DNA from: Planctomycetales bacterium
GTDB taxonomy: Bacteria; Planctomycetota; Planctomycetia; Pirellulales; Pirellulaceae
Direction of reading: 5' to 3'
Assembly (NCBI GenBank): GCA_020427005.1
Contig: JAGQOY010000007.1
Coordinates: 1 to 64,000, forward strand
Length of the DNA stretch: 64,000 bases
Position numbers and translations under genes: made by a program. How positions within the stretch are numbered: position 1 is the first letter of the stretch; each line of letters opens with the position of its first letter. Under the pieces are notes generated by a model. The model was not told the origin of the DNA. It saw only the letters and a list, made by a program, of their open reading frames with translations, and ran no database searches. This document shows, one piece after another, positions 51,968 to 62,199 of the stretch.

Positions 51968-54900
51968 GTGCCTCGATTTTTTCTCTCCTTGACCGTATGT
52001 TTTTCCTGTTGCTGGCTAGTCTGTTCGTTATCTGCACAGGACGGATCTAGACAGGACAGGCGAAGACAACCTCAGTCGCTAGGACCGCAAGAAGAGGATT
52101 ACACTTCATTCGGAATCTACGAACAAACCGCCCCGCACCCGTCCACGGTCACCGCGCAATCGACGAATCTTCCGCTAGCCATTTCTCGCGGACAGACAAT
52201 TGCCCTGATTGGCAATACGCTTTTCGAACGGTCGGCAGAATTTGGCCATTTCGAAGCATACCTTCAGGCTGCATTTCCTGACTTGCACCTACGAGTTCGC
52301 AATCTTGCTTGGTCAGCAGACGCATTGGACACTCAGCCCCGACCCGACAATTTCGCCAATACGTTTCAGCATCTCACTCATGAGAGAGCAGACATAGTTT
52401 TCGCTGCCTTCGGATTCAATGAATCCTTTGAAGGAGAAAATGGATTACAGCAGTTTCGAACTTCCTTGACAGACTATTTACAACAACTCAAGACGAAAGC
52501 ATTTAACGGAAGTGCTGCGCCGCAAGTCGTCTTGGTCTCGCCAATTGCCAATGAGAACGTGCCGAGCGTGAATGCGGGTAGTCGAAACAATGAACGCATT
52601 GGAGCTTATGTGGACGTGATGCGCGAGGTTGCGGCAGAACAGCAAGTAGGTTTTGTTGATGTATTCAATCCAACGGCTCAGGAAATGGCCAGCCCAGGAA
52701 GTGATTTAACGGTTAACGGAATCCACTTAAATGCCGAAGGTAATCAATTGTTTTCTCAAGCCCTTTTCCGTGGAGTTTTTTCTCAATCTCCTCCTGTGAT
52801 TGATGATTCACTATTGGCTGCCGTAGTTGACAAAGACCGGCAATATTTTCGGCGATTTCGACCACTAAATACGTTCTATTACACCGGCGGGCGCAATAAA
52901 GATTATGGTTATCTCGATTTCCTGCCAGCCATGCGCAACTTTGACATCATGGTAGCCAACCGGGAACAACGTATTTGGGATCTGGTTGCTCATCGCCCAG
53001 TGGCGGATAGGGTGGACGACTCGAATGTACCGCCTCTACCTAAAACCATCGACAGCCGCGGAGCGAACGAGTGGCTGTCCGCTGAAGACGAGTTAAAAGC
53101 CTTTCAGGTGGATCCTCGATTCGAAGTCAATCTGTTTGCAGGTGAGGAACAATTTCCAGATATCGCGGCACCAATTCAAATGCGATGGGACAGCCGAGGA
53201 CGTCTGTGGGTTAGTTGTTCGACAACTTATCCACACGTCTACCCTGGGAATGAACCCAATGACAAGTTGGTCATCTTGGAAGATGTGGATGGAGATGGTC
53301 GAGCGGACAAATCAACTGTTTTTGCTGATAACCTGCACATTCCCCTATCTTTTGAATTGGGAGATGGAGGAGTTTATGTCTCGGAAGCGCCTCAAATAGC
53401 TTTCCTCCAGGACACCGATGGTGACGATCGGGCCGATGTGCGTATACCGCTGCTATCGGGATTTGGTACAGAAGATTCTCACCATGCCCTTCACGATTTC
53501 ACTTGGACACCCGACGGAGACCTGTTGTTTCGCGAGTCAATTTTTCACCATTCTCAAGTGGAAACACCTTATGGTCCCATACGCCAACAAAACAGCGGCT
53601 GGTTTCGCTTCTCGCCTCGCTCGCAGCGCTTGATCAGCTTTGGTTCTTATCACAGCACCAATCCCTGGGGAGTCACTTTTGACGACTGGGGACAACACAT
53701 GGCCAGCCATCCTGTTTACGCGGCAGCATTTCATTCGCTCGATCCGCGCTATCCGGAACAACATCCTGCACCCAAAGATTTACAAGCTTATTCTGGAGTT
53801 TGTGGTCATGAATTCGTCGATTTTGCTACCTTTCCAGAAGAGCTACAGGGCGGTTTTATCAAGGTGCGGTACAAGCCGACAAACCGCGTCGAGATGCATC
53901 GCTGGAAGCAGGTCGAATTCGGCTTTGAGGAGGAATACATTGGAGACTTGTTGTTTTCTACGAATCTCAGTTTCATTCCTGTTGATCTAAAGTTCGGTCC
54001 ACGCGGAGCTCTCTATGTTTGCGATTGGTACAACCCGGTCAAAGGCCATATGCAGTATTCCCTGCGAGATGAGCGTCGGGACCGCCATTCGGGACGGATT
54101 TGGCGCATTACCGCCAAGGACATGCCAGTGCAGGAACCGCCTGACATAGCTGGAGCAAGTGTGGGGCAACTCTTGGATTTGCTTAAGCGACCAGAATACC
54201 GTTATCGGAAGTGGACAAAACAAGAATTGCGAGAACGTGACCCTGTCGTGGTTCGCCGTGAGTTGGACGCTTGGACTAAGAGATTGGATCCCACTGATCC
54301 GCGTTTTCGACACCATCAATTGGAGGCCTTGTGGACGTATCGGTGGTTGGGAGATGCCGACTTGGCTCACACTGCCTGGACTCAAACAGAGTTAATGAAT
54401 GGCAATTTCCAATTGTCCGATGACAACAGTCGGGAGGCCAATCCCGCAGCACTTGAGCTGCTGCAAGAACTTTTGCAATGCGAACAGCCCATGGCTCGAG
54501 CTGCAGCTACTCAGCAATTGAGGTACTGGCACTGGCAATTGCCGGATGCAATTCGTTGGCTGCGTACTTCTGCGAATGATGCTAGTTCGATAGTCCGCAT
54601 GGAGTCTGCGATCGCAGCTTCGTATATCGGCACACCCGAGGCACTTGAGGCTATGCTGGATATTGCCAAGTATCCGCGGGACGGTCATTTAGCCTACGCT
54701 ATCCGCTGCGCGTTGGGCTCACGGACGCTGAAGCCCTTGTGGGTAGACAATCCGACCTCGACGATACTAGGAATGTTAAAAGATCCAATTCCTAGCGGAC
54801 CACCACAAGAACCTAGACCGAATCGCCGTGAGGCCGAGTTTGATCGCCAAGCGAACTTGAAGTTGGTTGAGGTATCGGCGGTTCCCGAGCGAATGCTATT

Positions 54901-55807
54901 TAGTGTCAACCAAATCGCTGTCCAAGTCGGTCAGCCAGTTAAGATCGTGTTTGTCAATGAAGATGCTACGGATCACAATTTGGTGATTGTTCAACCCGAT
55001 GCGATGGCAGAAGTTGGGATGGCAGCTAACGAAATGGCCCGCGACCCTCGCAACGCAGCTTCCGATTTCCTGCCACCCGACAAGGCCGATTTGATAATTC
55101 ACGCTACACCCATGATTGGGCCCATGCGTGGTTCACGTATTGCCGTGATGCGATTTAATGCTCCTCAAGAGGCTGGAGTTTACCCATTTTTGTGTACTTT
55201 TCCTGGGCACTGGGTAGTTATGAACGGTCTGATGATCGTCGCCGAGGATCTAGCAGATGTGGATGCTATGTTGGCGGCGCACCAACCTCCGGTCGTCCGG
55301 CAGTGGCAGATGCTGGACTTTCATGATTTGCCAGAGCTCGATCGCCCAGCTAACGATGAAGTATTGATGGCAGGCATGCAAGCCTTTGTGAAGGCTCGCT
55401 GTCACCAATGCCATGTTGTCGCTGGCCACGGAGTTAACTTAGGACCTGACTTAGTAGAATCAGTGAAAAAGCTTCGAGGTACCGAACTATTGCAACAGAT
55501 TCTAGAGCCTTCCAAATCCATACACCAAGATTTTCAGACCCAAAAGTTCTTATTGGACAGCGGTATCGTTGTCACAGGTGTTATTGTTCGTGAAGATGAC
55601 GAATACTTTCACGTGGCGACCAATCTACTAACCCCGAACACAGTAACGGCGATTCGCAAGTCAGAAGTCGAACTAAAATCGGCTTCGACAATCTCTGCTA
55701 TGCCCACAGGTTTGCTCGACATCCTTTCTCGTGAAGAGATTCTTGCTTTGTTAACTTACTTGGAACACGGAGGCGCATTACCGGCTCATATGCAACACAA
55801 ACATTGA
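51968..55807 (+). CDS. giant PVC-type SGNH / dehydrogenase / HEAT / cupredoxin / cytochrome c protein
   Basis: About 1279 residues from a GTG start, chosen because it gives an N-terminal signal (RFFLSLTVCFSCCWLVCSL) and has GGAG upstream; ATG 51857 would add 37 residues. Order: SGNH-like (TIALIGNTLFER, NESFEGENG, NGIHLNAEG), PVC dehydrogenase propeller (FPDIAAPIQMRWDSRGRLW, LEDVDGDGRADKS, GTEDSHHALHDF), HEAT-like helices, a type-1 copper cupredoxin (His in TDHNLVIVQP, Cys-His in FLCTFPGHWV, Met in MNGLM) and a terminal heme domain (CHQCHVV, LGPDLVESVKK). All four usual blue-copper ligands can be seen. The copper and heme centres suggest electron transfer out of the dehydrogenase at the envelope. 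It is a larger relative of the 14031 gene. Confidence 0.9.
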   Translation: MPRFFLSLTVCFSCCWLVCSLSAQDGSRQDRRRQPQSLGPQEEDYTSFGIYEQTAPHPSTVTAQSTNLPLAISRGQTIALIGNTLFERSAEFGHFEAYLQAAFPDLHLRVRNLAWSADALDTQPRPDNFANTFQHLTHERADIVFAAFGFNESFEGENGLQQFRTSLTDYLQQLKTKAFNGSAAPQVVLVSPIANENVPSVNAGSRNNERIGAYVDVMREVAAEQQVGFVDVFNPTAQEMASPGSDLTVNGIHLNAEGNQLFSQALFRGVFSQSPPVIDDSLLAAVVDKDRQYFRRFRPLNTFYYTGGRNKDYGYLDFLPAMRNFDIMVANREQRIWDLVAHRPVADRVDDSNVPPLPKTIDSRGANEWLSAEDELKAFQVDPRFEVNLFAGEEQFPDIAAPIQMRWDSRGRLWVSCSTTYPHVYPGNEPNDKLVILEDVDGDGRADKSTVFADNLHIPLSFELGDGGVYVSEAPQIAFLQDTDGDDRADVRIPLLSGFGTEDSHHALHDFTWTPDGDLLFRESIFHHSQVETPYGPIRQQNSGWFRFSPRSQRLISFGSYHSTNPWGVTFDDWGQHMASHPVYAAAFHSLDPRYPEQHPAPKDLQAYSGVCGHEFVDFATFPEELQGGFIKVRYKPTNRVEMHRWKQVEFGFEEEYIGDLLFSTNLSFIPVDLKFGPRGALYVCDWYNPVKGHMQYSLRDERRDRHSGRIWRITAKDMPVQEPPDIAGASVGQLLDLLKRPEYRYRKWTKQELRERDPVVVRRELDAWTKRLDPTDPRFRHHQLEALWTYRWLGDADLAHTAWTQTELMNGNFQLSDDNSREANPAALELLQELLQCEQPMARAAATQQLRYWHWQLPDAIRWLRTSANDASSIVRMESAIAASYIGTPEALEAMLDIAKYPRDGHLAYAIRCALGSRTLKPLWVDNPTSTILGMLKDPIPSGPPQEPRPNRREAEFDRQANLKLVEVSAVPERMLFSVNQIAVQVGQPVKIVFVNEDATDHNLVIVQPDAMAEVGMAANEMARDPRNAASDFLPPDKADLIIHATPMIGPMRGSRIAVMRFNAPQEAGVYPFLCTFPGHWVVMNGLMIVAEDLADVDAMLAAHQPPVVRQWQMLDFHDLPELDRPANDEVLMAGMQAFVKARCHQCHVVAGHGVNLGPDLVESVKKLRGTELLQQILEPSKSIHQDFQTQKFLLDSGIVVTGVIVREDDEYFHVATNLLTPNTVTAIRKSEVELKSASTISAMPTGLLDILSREEILALLTYLEHGGALPAHMQHKH

Positions 55808-55976
55808 CATTGAGAGATGCTTGTTAACTGCGTCTTTGACAAGCAGGGGGCGAGTTGCACCGACGTTTAGCGTGTGTTCTCAAAGAATTCGTTGATCACA
55901 ACGGCGACACTCTACGACTCTCACGTGATGTCTGCCCTAGCGGTTATGCTTTGGATTGAATGCCAAGCGATTTTCA

Positions 55977-57062
55977 CTATCGCTGAAAAATAGGCAGAAC
56001 GGAACGAGGCATATTGAGGATCAAACAAGCCATTGCAGTTCCATATTCCACTGAGTTTTGATCGGACCAACCGCCTTGACTATTTTGAAGATTCAGCAGG
56101 GATCTCTTGAGTGCTAGATACCAGTTTTTCCATTCTTCGCCGCCACGGTGCCAAAACGCCTGAGCAGAATAGTAGTGAGCGTAGTAGAAAAAACTATTCC
56201 GGTCTGGGGAAGCATTGGAACTAGCGTGTGCATGCAAGTATTTTATTGCAGATTCGATTTCTGGTCCGATGTAGATGCCTGCATTGTAAAGTGCAACTAC
56301 TGCGGCTGCGGTCAACGGAAATCGACTTTCACCCCCATGTAACTGGTACATGTAGCCGCCATCCGCGTTTTGACTACGGCGGACATAATCGACAGCGTTG
56401 TCGATAATTTGCTTTGGAATGTCGAAGCCAGCGTTGCGTGCTGCCCTGAGAGCCATCATCTGGCAGACGGTTACCGAAAGGTCGCCCTCCACTGGGGCAG
56501 GATTGTATCGCCAGCCTCCTTCCGCAGGATGCTGTGTTCGAATGATCAATTGCACAGCAGCCGAGAGCTTGGGCCGAATGTCTAATTTGATGTCGGTCCC
56601 GTAGATCTCAGCGAGAAATAAGGTCCCAAATCCATGATCGTACATTGGGCCGTGGCTAGTTTGACCTGTTGCAGACAAAAAGCCACTCGATTGCACCTGA
56701 GAAAGTACATATTCACCGATGCGACGCAGGGCTTGGCCTGGGACTCCGACACCGGAACGAATTCCACGGCTCAAAAGGGCTAATCCCGCCAATGAACAAA
56801 CTCCCACCCATTTTCCTTGCTGATTGGAATTGAATGTTCCGTCAGAGTTTTGCCGAGATAGCAAAAATGCCAATCCTTTGACGATTGCTTGATCAACCTC
56901 GCGATCGTACAAGTCGTCAAAATCTTGACGGGCGAGCGAGTCCTGGGCTTCACCATGCCCAGGACAAAAAGCAAGCATATGTGCCATCGCCAAACCGCAA
57001 GGTAGGAGATCGCGACGCGATAACTTGCCAGCGGCACCGGCGATTCGAAATCGCGAATTCAC
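55977..57062 (-). CDS. prenyltransferase/squalene-oxidase-repeat protein, Tat-like signal
   Basis: About 361 residues. A Tat-like leader (KLSRRDLLPCGLAMAHMLAF) is followed by an alpha/alpha-toroid of squalene-hopene-cyclase/prenyltransferase-type repeats, with QW-like or GG-pattern elements: RQNSDGTFNSNQQGKWVG, RTQHPAEGGWRYNP, RRSQNADGGYMYQLHGG and QNSQGGWSDQNSVEYGTA. The DxDD acid motif of cyclases is not visible, so it is probably a non-cyclase binding or structural relative. The GTG start has AGGAGT six bases upstream. It is the last gene of an operon that begins with the DUF4175-like gene. Confidence 0.8.
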   Translation of the reverse strand: MNSRFRIAGAAGKLSRRDLLPCGLAMAHMLAFCPGHGEAQDSLARQDFDDLYDREVDQAIVKGLAFLLSRQNSDGTFNSNQQGKWVGVCSLAGLALLSRGIRSGVGVPGQALRRIGEYVLSQVQSSGFLSATGQTSHGPMYDHGFGTLFLAEIYGTDIKLDIRPKLSAAVQLIIRTQHPAEGGWRYNPAPVEGDLSVTVCQMMALRAARNAGFDIPKQIIDNAVDYVRRSQNADGGYMYQLHGGESRFPLTAAAVVALYNAGIYIGPEIESAIKYLHAHASSNASPDRNSFFYYAHYYSAQAFWHRGGEEWKNWYLALKRSLLNLQNSQGGWSDQNSVEYGTAMACLILNMPRSVLPIFQR

Positions 57063-57128
57063 AACGTGACTCCTAGGTGCTTTGCATCAATCGGCAATTG
57101 AAAAGAAACCATCTAGAATTGAGAGTAA

Positions 57129-57926
57129 CTATTTTTCTGCTTGCAGTAAGGCCTGAAAATAGGCTTCGATTTGTTCTCTGTAACTAGGTAAGAACTCCTC
57201 AACCATATGAGCACGCATCTGCTGTCGAATTTTTTCTGGCAGATGTCCCCATACATTCTGCTGCAGGGCCCGAGGATCAAGCAGGTTGACGTGTGCTGCA
57301 TCTGATTTGGAATCGCCATCATGCCCAAGCTGTGAAGGTGTTGATTGTTTACTCACGGAATCTTCGCCCTGGCGTGTCGATTTTTCGCGCTGGGCGTCTT
57401 GCGAAGGTTGGGGCTCCTGGGCTTTGGTTGAACTCTCCAGTTGTTGTTGAGATTTGGCAGTTTGCTCGCTTCGATCATCTTGATCTAGAGTTGCAATCAG
57501 CTCATCCAGTCGCTGGACAATATCACCTTGTAATTGCAAGGTTTCGGCACCGGTAAAGCCCTGACGGAGAAAACCTGAAGCGATCAGCATACTTTGGCGC
57601 ACGGCCTCAAGTGGCATTGAATTGGCACTAACTTCTTCGGCAGTCAAACCCACTTCGTTAGGTTGAATCTGGGGAGGTTTTGCTGTGGCATCGTTTTGGG
57701 ACGGAGTTAAAACTGGAGGTGTTATCAAATCCAGTAGGTCTTGCATTAGCTCTTGTTCGGTTTCAGTTGGACTTGGAAGGGTATTCTGCTTGTTTCCCTG
57801 AGCGGCCGCACCGCCGTTGGGAATTAGCAGGCTACCGCACACGATGGCGACCAAGCCAAGTAACCTCCCAGTGCCTTGGCGACGCTGGATTGTCGGACAA
57901 TCTTTGATTAACTTGCAGTTGAACAT
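57129..57926 (-). CDS. secreted Gln/Glu-rich protein, 265 residues
   Basis: Signal segment (LLGLVAIVCGSLLIPNGGAAA) followed by a Gln/Ser/Thr/Pro-rich, low-complexity body (ELMQDLLDLITPPVLTP, AKSQQQLESSTKAQEPQPS) and an acidic-basic C-terminal helix (GHLPEKIRQQMRAHMVEEFL, YREQIEAYFQALLQAEK) similar in style to the ends of other planctomycete envelope proteins. Not recognised as a named family. It sits between the DUF4175-like gene (70 bp upstream) and the toroid protein (66 bp downstream). Confidence 0.65.
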   Translation of the reverse strand: MFNCKLIKDCPTIQRRQGTGRLLGLVAIVCGSLLIPNGGAAAQGNKQNTLPSPTETEQELMQDLLDLITPPVLTPSQNDATAKPPQIQPNEVGLTAEEVSANSMPLEAVRQSMLIASGFLRQGFTGAETLQLQGDIVQRLDELIATLDQDDRSEQTAKSQQQLESSTKAQEPQPSQDAQREKSTRQGEDSVSKQSTPSQLGHDGDSKSDAAHVNLLDPRALQQNVWGHLPEKIRQQMRAHMVEEFLPSYREQIEAYFQALLQAEK

Positions 57927-57996
57927 TGGCGATTATTTCGTCTGTTATGCAGCTTTATTCAGTCCAGCCATATGTAGGAACATTTCGTGGGTCGCA

Positions 57997-60900
57997 TTAT
58001 CGGTCTGGTAATGTCGAAGAAGTCGTTTCTTGCTTTTTGAGTTCCGTCAAAACACTTTGAACTTGTTCCGCCAGCGATTGTTGTTCCGCAGCTAGTCTGG
58101 AAATCTGTTGCGACCTAGCGATGGGGTCCAGCGTTTCGTCAGCATTGATACGTATAGTGCGGTCGTTAATCAACATTTGTAGGCCACGCAATAGTTTTAG
58201 TCCTAGGACAGGATCTTGAGAGGTCGAGTCTTCGCTATCCTGCTTATTATCCGACGCATCAGCTTCGGTCTGCGCATCGAGGTTAGTTTGTTCGGCTAAA
58301 ATCTGGGACGCTAACTGGAGTTTTTCAACAGCAACTTCAGCTGAGTCAATTGCCTCTGGACGCAGTCGTTTGTGTTGGACGGCGGCCACAGTGTGAGTCA
58401 TGTTGTCTTCGACGCTTTGCAGCAACCAGTTCAATGTGGGTAGAGTTCCTGGCGCACGGTTGGCGTTACGAAGTTCGTTTGACAGCAGGTCCTGACGATT
58501 AGCAATGCTTTGCAAAGGCTCATCAATCGAAGGATCGTCCAGGCTTATTTCGCCGGCAGCAGCCCTATCTGCCAGAGCTTGCATTTCTGCAATGAGCTTC
58601 ATCTGTGATTGAAGTAAACGCACTATAGTCTGTCGTAGATCTAAGGCCCGTTGCTGACTGATCTCCTGAGTCAGGCTTTGCGCTCGGTCCTGAAGGTCTC
58701 TGGCTGCAGAGGATAGGTCTTGTGCGGCTTGTTGGGCCAACCGTGATGCGTCAGCTAATAGTTCGCGGCGGGCTGTATCAGCGGCTGCTTGTTGGGTATT
58801 GGCAATTGCGGCTAGCTGATCTGCGAGGTTCCCATCTCCTCGATCCAAAGCTTCACGCGATATTTGAACGACTGATTCTTTTAGCGAAGTCTGTTCATTG
58901 GACAATTGCCAAGCATCTTGGGAAAGACTTGATCGCATGGCGTCCGCCAAAGCGGCTTGCTTTTCGGTCAGATCAGCAAGCGTGGATTGCTGTAAACGTA
59001 ATTGCTCTAAGGAATCGGATAAGTTTGAAGTGGCGAACTCACTGGAAGAGTTGCTTATTTGTTCGAGGGCGTGTCGAAATGCCTCGACGAGTTTTTGTTG
59101 CGTCTCTATCGCGCGTACGAAATCATTGTCACGGAGTTGTTGTTTCGTTTGTCGCATCAACGTGCTGACTTGATCATCTCGCAAACTCTGTCCAGCGCGA
59201 GCCGCCTGGCTAGATAGAGCAAGTGAGTTGCTAGACTGAGCAAACTCTTCTGCCTGACGAGCTAATGCTGACTGGTCCGAAATAATGCCAAATTTTGTGG
59301 CCTCGCTATCATCCGCAGGCGAAGCAGTAGTGCTGCTAAACTGCAGGATTTGAGTTTCGTCTGCTATGCTACGCTGTTGTTCAATGAATCTCCTTAGCTG
59401 GCGTTGTACCTGCTGAGCCGACTCTTGTTCAGCGAACATGGACTCCAAGTTTTCCAGAGAAATCGTCAATTGATGTTGGGAAGCAGAGTTTTGATTGATT
59501 TGAGATTCCACAGACGAGTAGCTTGTTCCGAGACGGGCCACCTGCCTCGTTTGCTCAAGCGTCTGAACTGCGTCAGGAAGGTGCTTGTTTTCCACGTCGC
59601 GAGCTTGCTTCAATAAGCCATCGAGTTGTGTTCCCAAAGGAGATGTATGCAAGTTATTCTGCGCCAAAAGAATCGCAGATTGACTCAAAGTGGCCATGAT
59701 GCCTTGAGTTTCATCAGTCCACTCAGTGGTAATCGTGCTTAGCAGTTGAGCACCGCCAGCCAAAGCATCGGTTTCAGACTGACGAAATTCTCCCACCTGC
59801 TGGGCAACCTCCGAAGCCCGTTGTATCAGTTGTTCGCTTCGAAGCTGATTTTCTAGTAGAGCGCGAATCCTATTCAGCAAGTCGTGTTGCCGATTCTCAA
59901 TTGCTTGAATGACTTCATCCGAGTCTTTGATGTCAAAGTGGATGGCATTACTACGACCAATTTGCCCGAGCTCATCTATAGCCTCGAGCCAAACGGTAAA
60001 GTGCTTGGATGCAGCCAGTGATACGCTTTCCTCGAGATTCCAAACGGTAGCAACTTGCATCTCGGTACGAGCTTGCCTATCGTCATGCCATATCGGGAGT
60101 TCAATCCGTGTGTCCTGGTTCTCCGACAAGGGAATAGCACTATCTCCTTGAGAAAGCACTGCTCGTAGGTCCACAAAACCTAAGTCATCGCGGGCGGATC
60201 CTTTGAGCGAAATCTGTGAGTCAGTTGCCAGAATGTTTAAGGGAGGTGGATCCAGAGCGAGCGACGGCGGCTGATCTGAGATTACCTCAACTTCCCAAGA
60301 ATCGGGATGGGCCAGCTCCAAACCACTTTCAGTCTCTACCATAAGGTTCCAACGCACCGAAGCAGTGACTGGCAAGGGAGCGCCGTCCGCTTGTGCCACG
60401 GTAAATTGCTTGCCATCCTCTGCCAGATGGACTTGCCACTGACTCCAGTCAGAAGCGGTAATGGTATCAGTGAAGGTTCCTGTGTAATCCTGCTCAGGTA
60501 TCGTTCCTTGGTTGTACGTGCGAAGCCACACACGATTGACAGCTTGATCAAACTCGCCTCGAAAAAGCAACTCACTATTCGCCAAGACTTGTATGCTCTT
60601 GCCTATCAATTCCTTGGGTGAGTGACCTGTATATTTTGGAGGAGATACCAAGAATGAAAAGCGGTTAAGCGTAGGGGCCTGGACGACTTCGATGGTCTGC
60701 CAGGGCATGTTGTAGTCGTCTCCGCCGACAGCTCGAACCTCAATAGATCCTTGACTGCTGGTCAAATTTGCTACGGCAAGATCTCCGACGTATTTTGTTG
60801 TAATCGTTTCGACTTGACTGTTGGGAGAATCGTCAGAGGAGCGTTCAATTGATCGAACTTGAACGAATATCTGGTCTGGAAATGGGGGAGTGAGATCGGC

Positions 60901-61671
60901 GACTTCCAGTTGAAAATCCTGGCCACCAGCCACAGCGGCTGGAAAATTCCTGAATACTAAGTTCTCGCTTCTGGGCCACGGGGTTTTGGACAGAGGGAGC
61001 AACAACCTCTGAAGGGCTCGCTGGTGGTGCGCGGGAAAAAGAGCAACGATGATTAGGGCACACAATATCGTTGTAACAAGGAGGGCACTTGCACGGTGTA
61101 GTTGTCGTCGATCGATTAGAGATTCCCAATCGAATGTGCCGATTTTGGCGGTCTGCAGTCGCAACGCTTTATCCTGTAAACTGCGGCTGCCGAACTGAAT
61201 TTCGTGAGGGGCGATCGTTGCGAGTTGAATAGCTGTGGCCAAAGCATTCCCCTGCGGGTGGTGAACTCTAAGCCAAGCTGCAAGCTGTGTAGTATTAGGA
61301 GTAAAGTGGAAAGCTGGCAACAACCAACGGCGAACAGCAAACGCGATGGCCATCGCAAGGCTAATCCAAAGGAGTATCCGGAGCCCTAATTCTTCTCGCC
61401 GCAAGGCGATATCAACGGCCATCAATCCAAAAGAAACACCAATGATGAATGTTACGGAAAGTACCCAGGCGCGCAAGAATACGATCCGCTGGGCCTGTCG
61501 CGTCAGTCCGGTTGCGCGTGACAGCAGTTGCTGACGTATAGTGTCAGAGCCATGGTTTGCGGGTAGGTTCAAAACGAGTTCCAGGTTTTGATCAAGTATG
61601 GACCAAGATGTCGAATTTGCAGAAGCAACGGTTAAGTGGGTAGATTTCTGTGCTTGTTTTCTAGGCGGCAA
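57997..61671 (-). CDS. DUF4175-like large coiled-coil membrane protein
   Basis: About 1224 residues. Two transmembrane helices lie near residues 67-89 and 96-118 and a third near 194-212; then comes a beta-rich region of Ig-like domains (~240-580; RFSFLVSPPKYTGHSPKELI, SISLKGSARDDLGFVDLRAV) and a very long Gln/Leu/Ala-rich coiled coil (~590-1210). The plan matches DUF4175 membrane proteins that in planctomycetes accompany MoxR, DUF58 and VWA genes; none of those is in the window. Function unknown, possibly envelope organisation. The apparent start is TTG at 61671, because no ATG precedes the first helix; the true start is uncertain. Confidence 0.75.
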   Translation of the reverse strand: MPPRKQAQKSTHLTVASANSTSWSILDQNLELVLNLPANHGSDTIRQQLLSRATGLTRQAQRIVFLRAWVLSVTFIIGVSFGLMAVDIALRREELGLRILLWISLAMAIAFAVRRWLLPAFHFTPNTTQLAAWLRVHHPQGNALATAIQLATIAPHEIQFGSRSLQDKALRLQTAKIGTFDWESLIDRRQLHRASALLVTTILCALIIVALFPAHHQRALQRLLLPLSKTPWPRSENLVFRNFPAAVAGGQDFQLEVADLTPPFPDQIFVQVRSIERSSDDSPNSQVETITTKYVGDLAVANLTSSQGSIEVRAVGGDDYNMPWQTIEVVQAPTLNRFSFLVSPPKYTGHSPKELIGKSIQVLANSELLFRGEFDQAVNRVWLRTYNQGTIPEQDYTGTFTDTITASDWSQWQVHLAEDGKQFTVAQADGAPLPVTASVRWNLMVETESGLELAHPDSWEVEVISDQPPSLALDPPPLNILATDSQISLKGSARDDLGFVDLRAVLSQGDSAIPLSENQDTRIELPIWHDDRQARTEMQVATVWNLEESVSLAASKHFTVWLEAIDELGQIGRSNAIHFDIKDSDEVIQAIENRQHDLLNRIRALLENQLRSEQLIQRASEVAQQVGEFRQSETDALAGGAQLLSTITTEWTDETQGIMATLSQSAILLAQNNLHTSPLGTQLDGLLKQARDVENKHLPDAVQTLEQTRQVARLGTSYSSVESQINQNSASQHQLTISLENLESMFAEQESAQQVQRQLRRFIEQQRSIADETQILQFSSTTASPADDSEATKFGIISDQSALARQAEEFAQSSNSLALSSQAARAGQSLRDDQVSTLMRQTKQQLRDNDFVRAIETQQKLVEAFRHALEQISNSSSEFATSNLSDSLEQLRLQQSTLADLTEKQAALADAMRSSLSQDAWQLSNEQTSLKESVVQISREALDRGDGNLADQLAAIANTQQAAADTARRELLADASRLAQQAAQDLSSAARDLQDRAQSLTQEISQQRALDLRQTIVRLLQSQMKLIAEMQALADRAAAGEISLDDPSIDEPLQSIANRQDLLSNELRNANRAPGTLPTLNWLLQSVEDNMTHTVAAVQHKRLRPEAIDSAEVAVEKLQLASQILAEQTNLDAQTEADASDNKQDSEDSTSQDPVLGLKLLRGLQMLINDRTIRINADETLDPIARSQQISRLAAEQQSLAEQVQSVLTELKKQETTSSTLPDR

Positions 61672-62199
61672 TGCCGAAGCTAAAAAATGCAGCCCCGGCC
61701 ATTGGCAATCAGTGTCGGATTTCTCAGCATCTACATTATTGTTACCTTTCGCTCCCGTGAAAGGAACATTACTTTCAGCTTTCAGCTAAGCACTGCATAT
61801 TTTTCAGCAGTGCTGGACAACCTCGGGGATTGACCTGTGGACTGGCGGCGTCGAGCTCTTGACATTTGATTATCAATTATTTGTCTCCGTAAAGCCAATT
61901 CGGACATGCCTGTTATAGGGCTGCCTGCGCAGAGTGGGATGATGGGCGTTGGTTGCAACTCAGGGCCGCGCAGAGTTTAAGATCAGAAAACCTCGGCAGG
62001 GATCTTACCCTTCCATTTCGGGCAATGCGAAGATGTATGAGTGGGCGCGCGACCGCGAGATACTGCTTCAGCCGCTTGCCCGATCGGCCGCCTGACAGTA
62101 TCGTTTCAACGAGCCCCGACATGTTTAGTTTAGCTTAATAGGTAACAATGTTGGGTGGCGGGTTTCATGCTTAACGCGATTCGGGTGGGGTCAGTATAG
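61672..62199. other. intergenic region, no recognised feature
   Basis: About 530 bp between the divergent DUF4175-like gene and hisA. Two overlapping short frames on opposite strands (around 61913-62138) look like chance. Near the hisA ATG a purine-rich GGTGGGGT can serve as ribosome-binding site. No tRNA or other RNA pattern seen. Confidence 0.4.

Noticed and set aside
61913..62138. Two overlapping opposite frames (69 and 61 residues) upstream of hisA
   Set aside because: Neither has a ribosome-binding site or family features, and they shadow each other.
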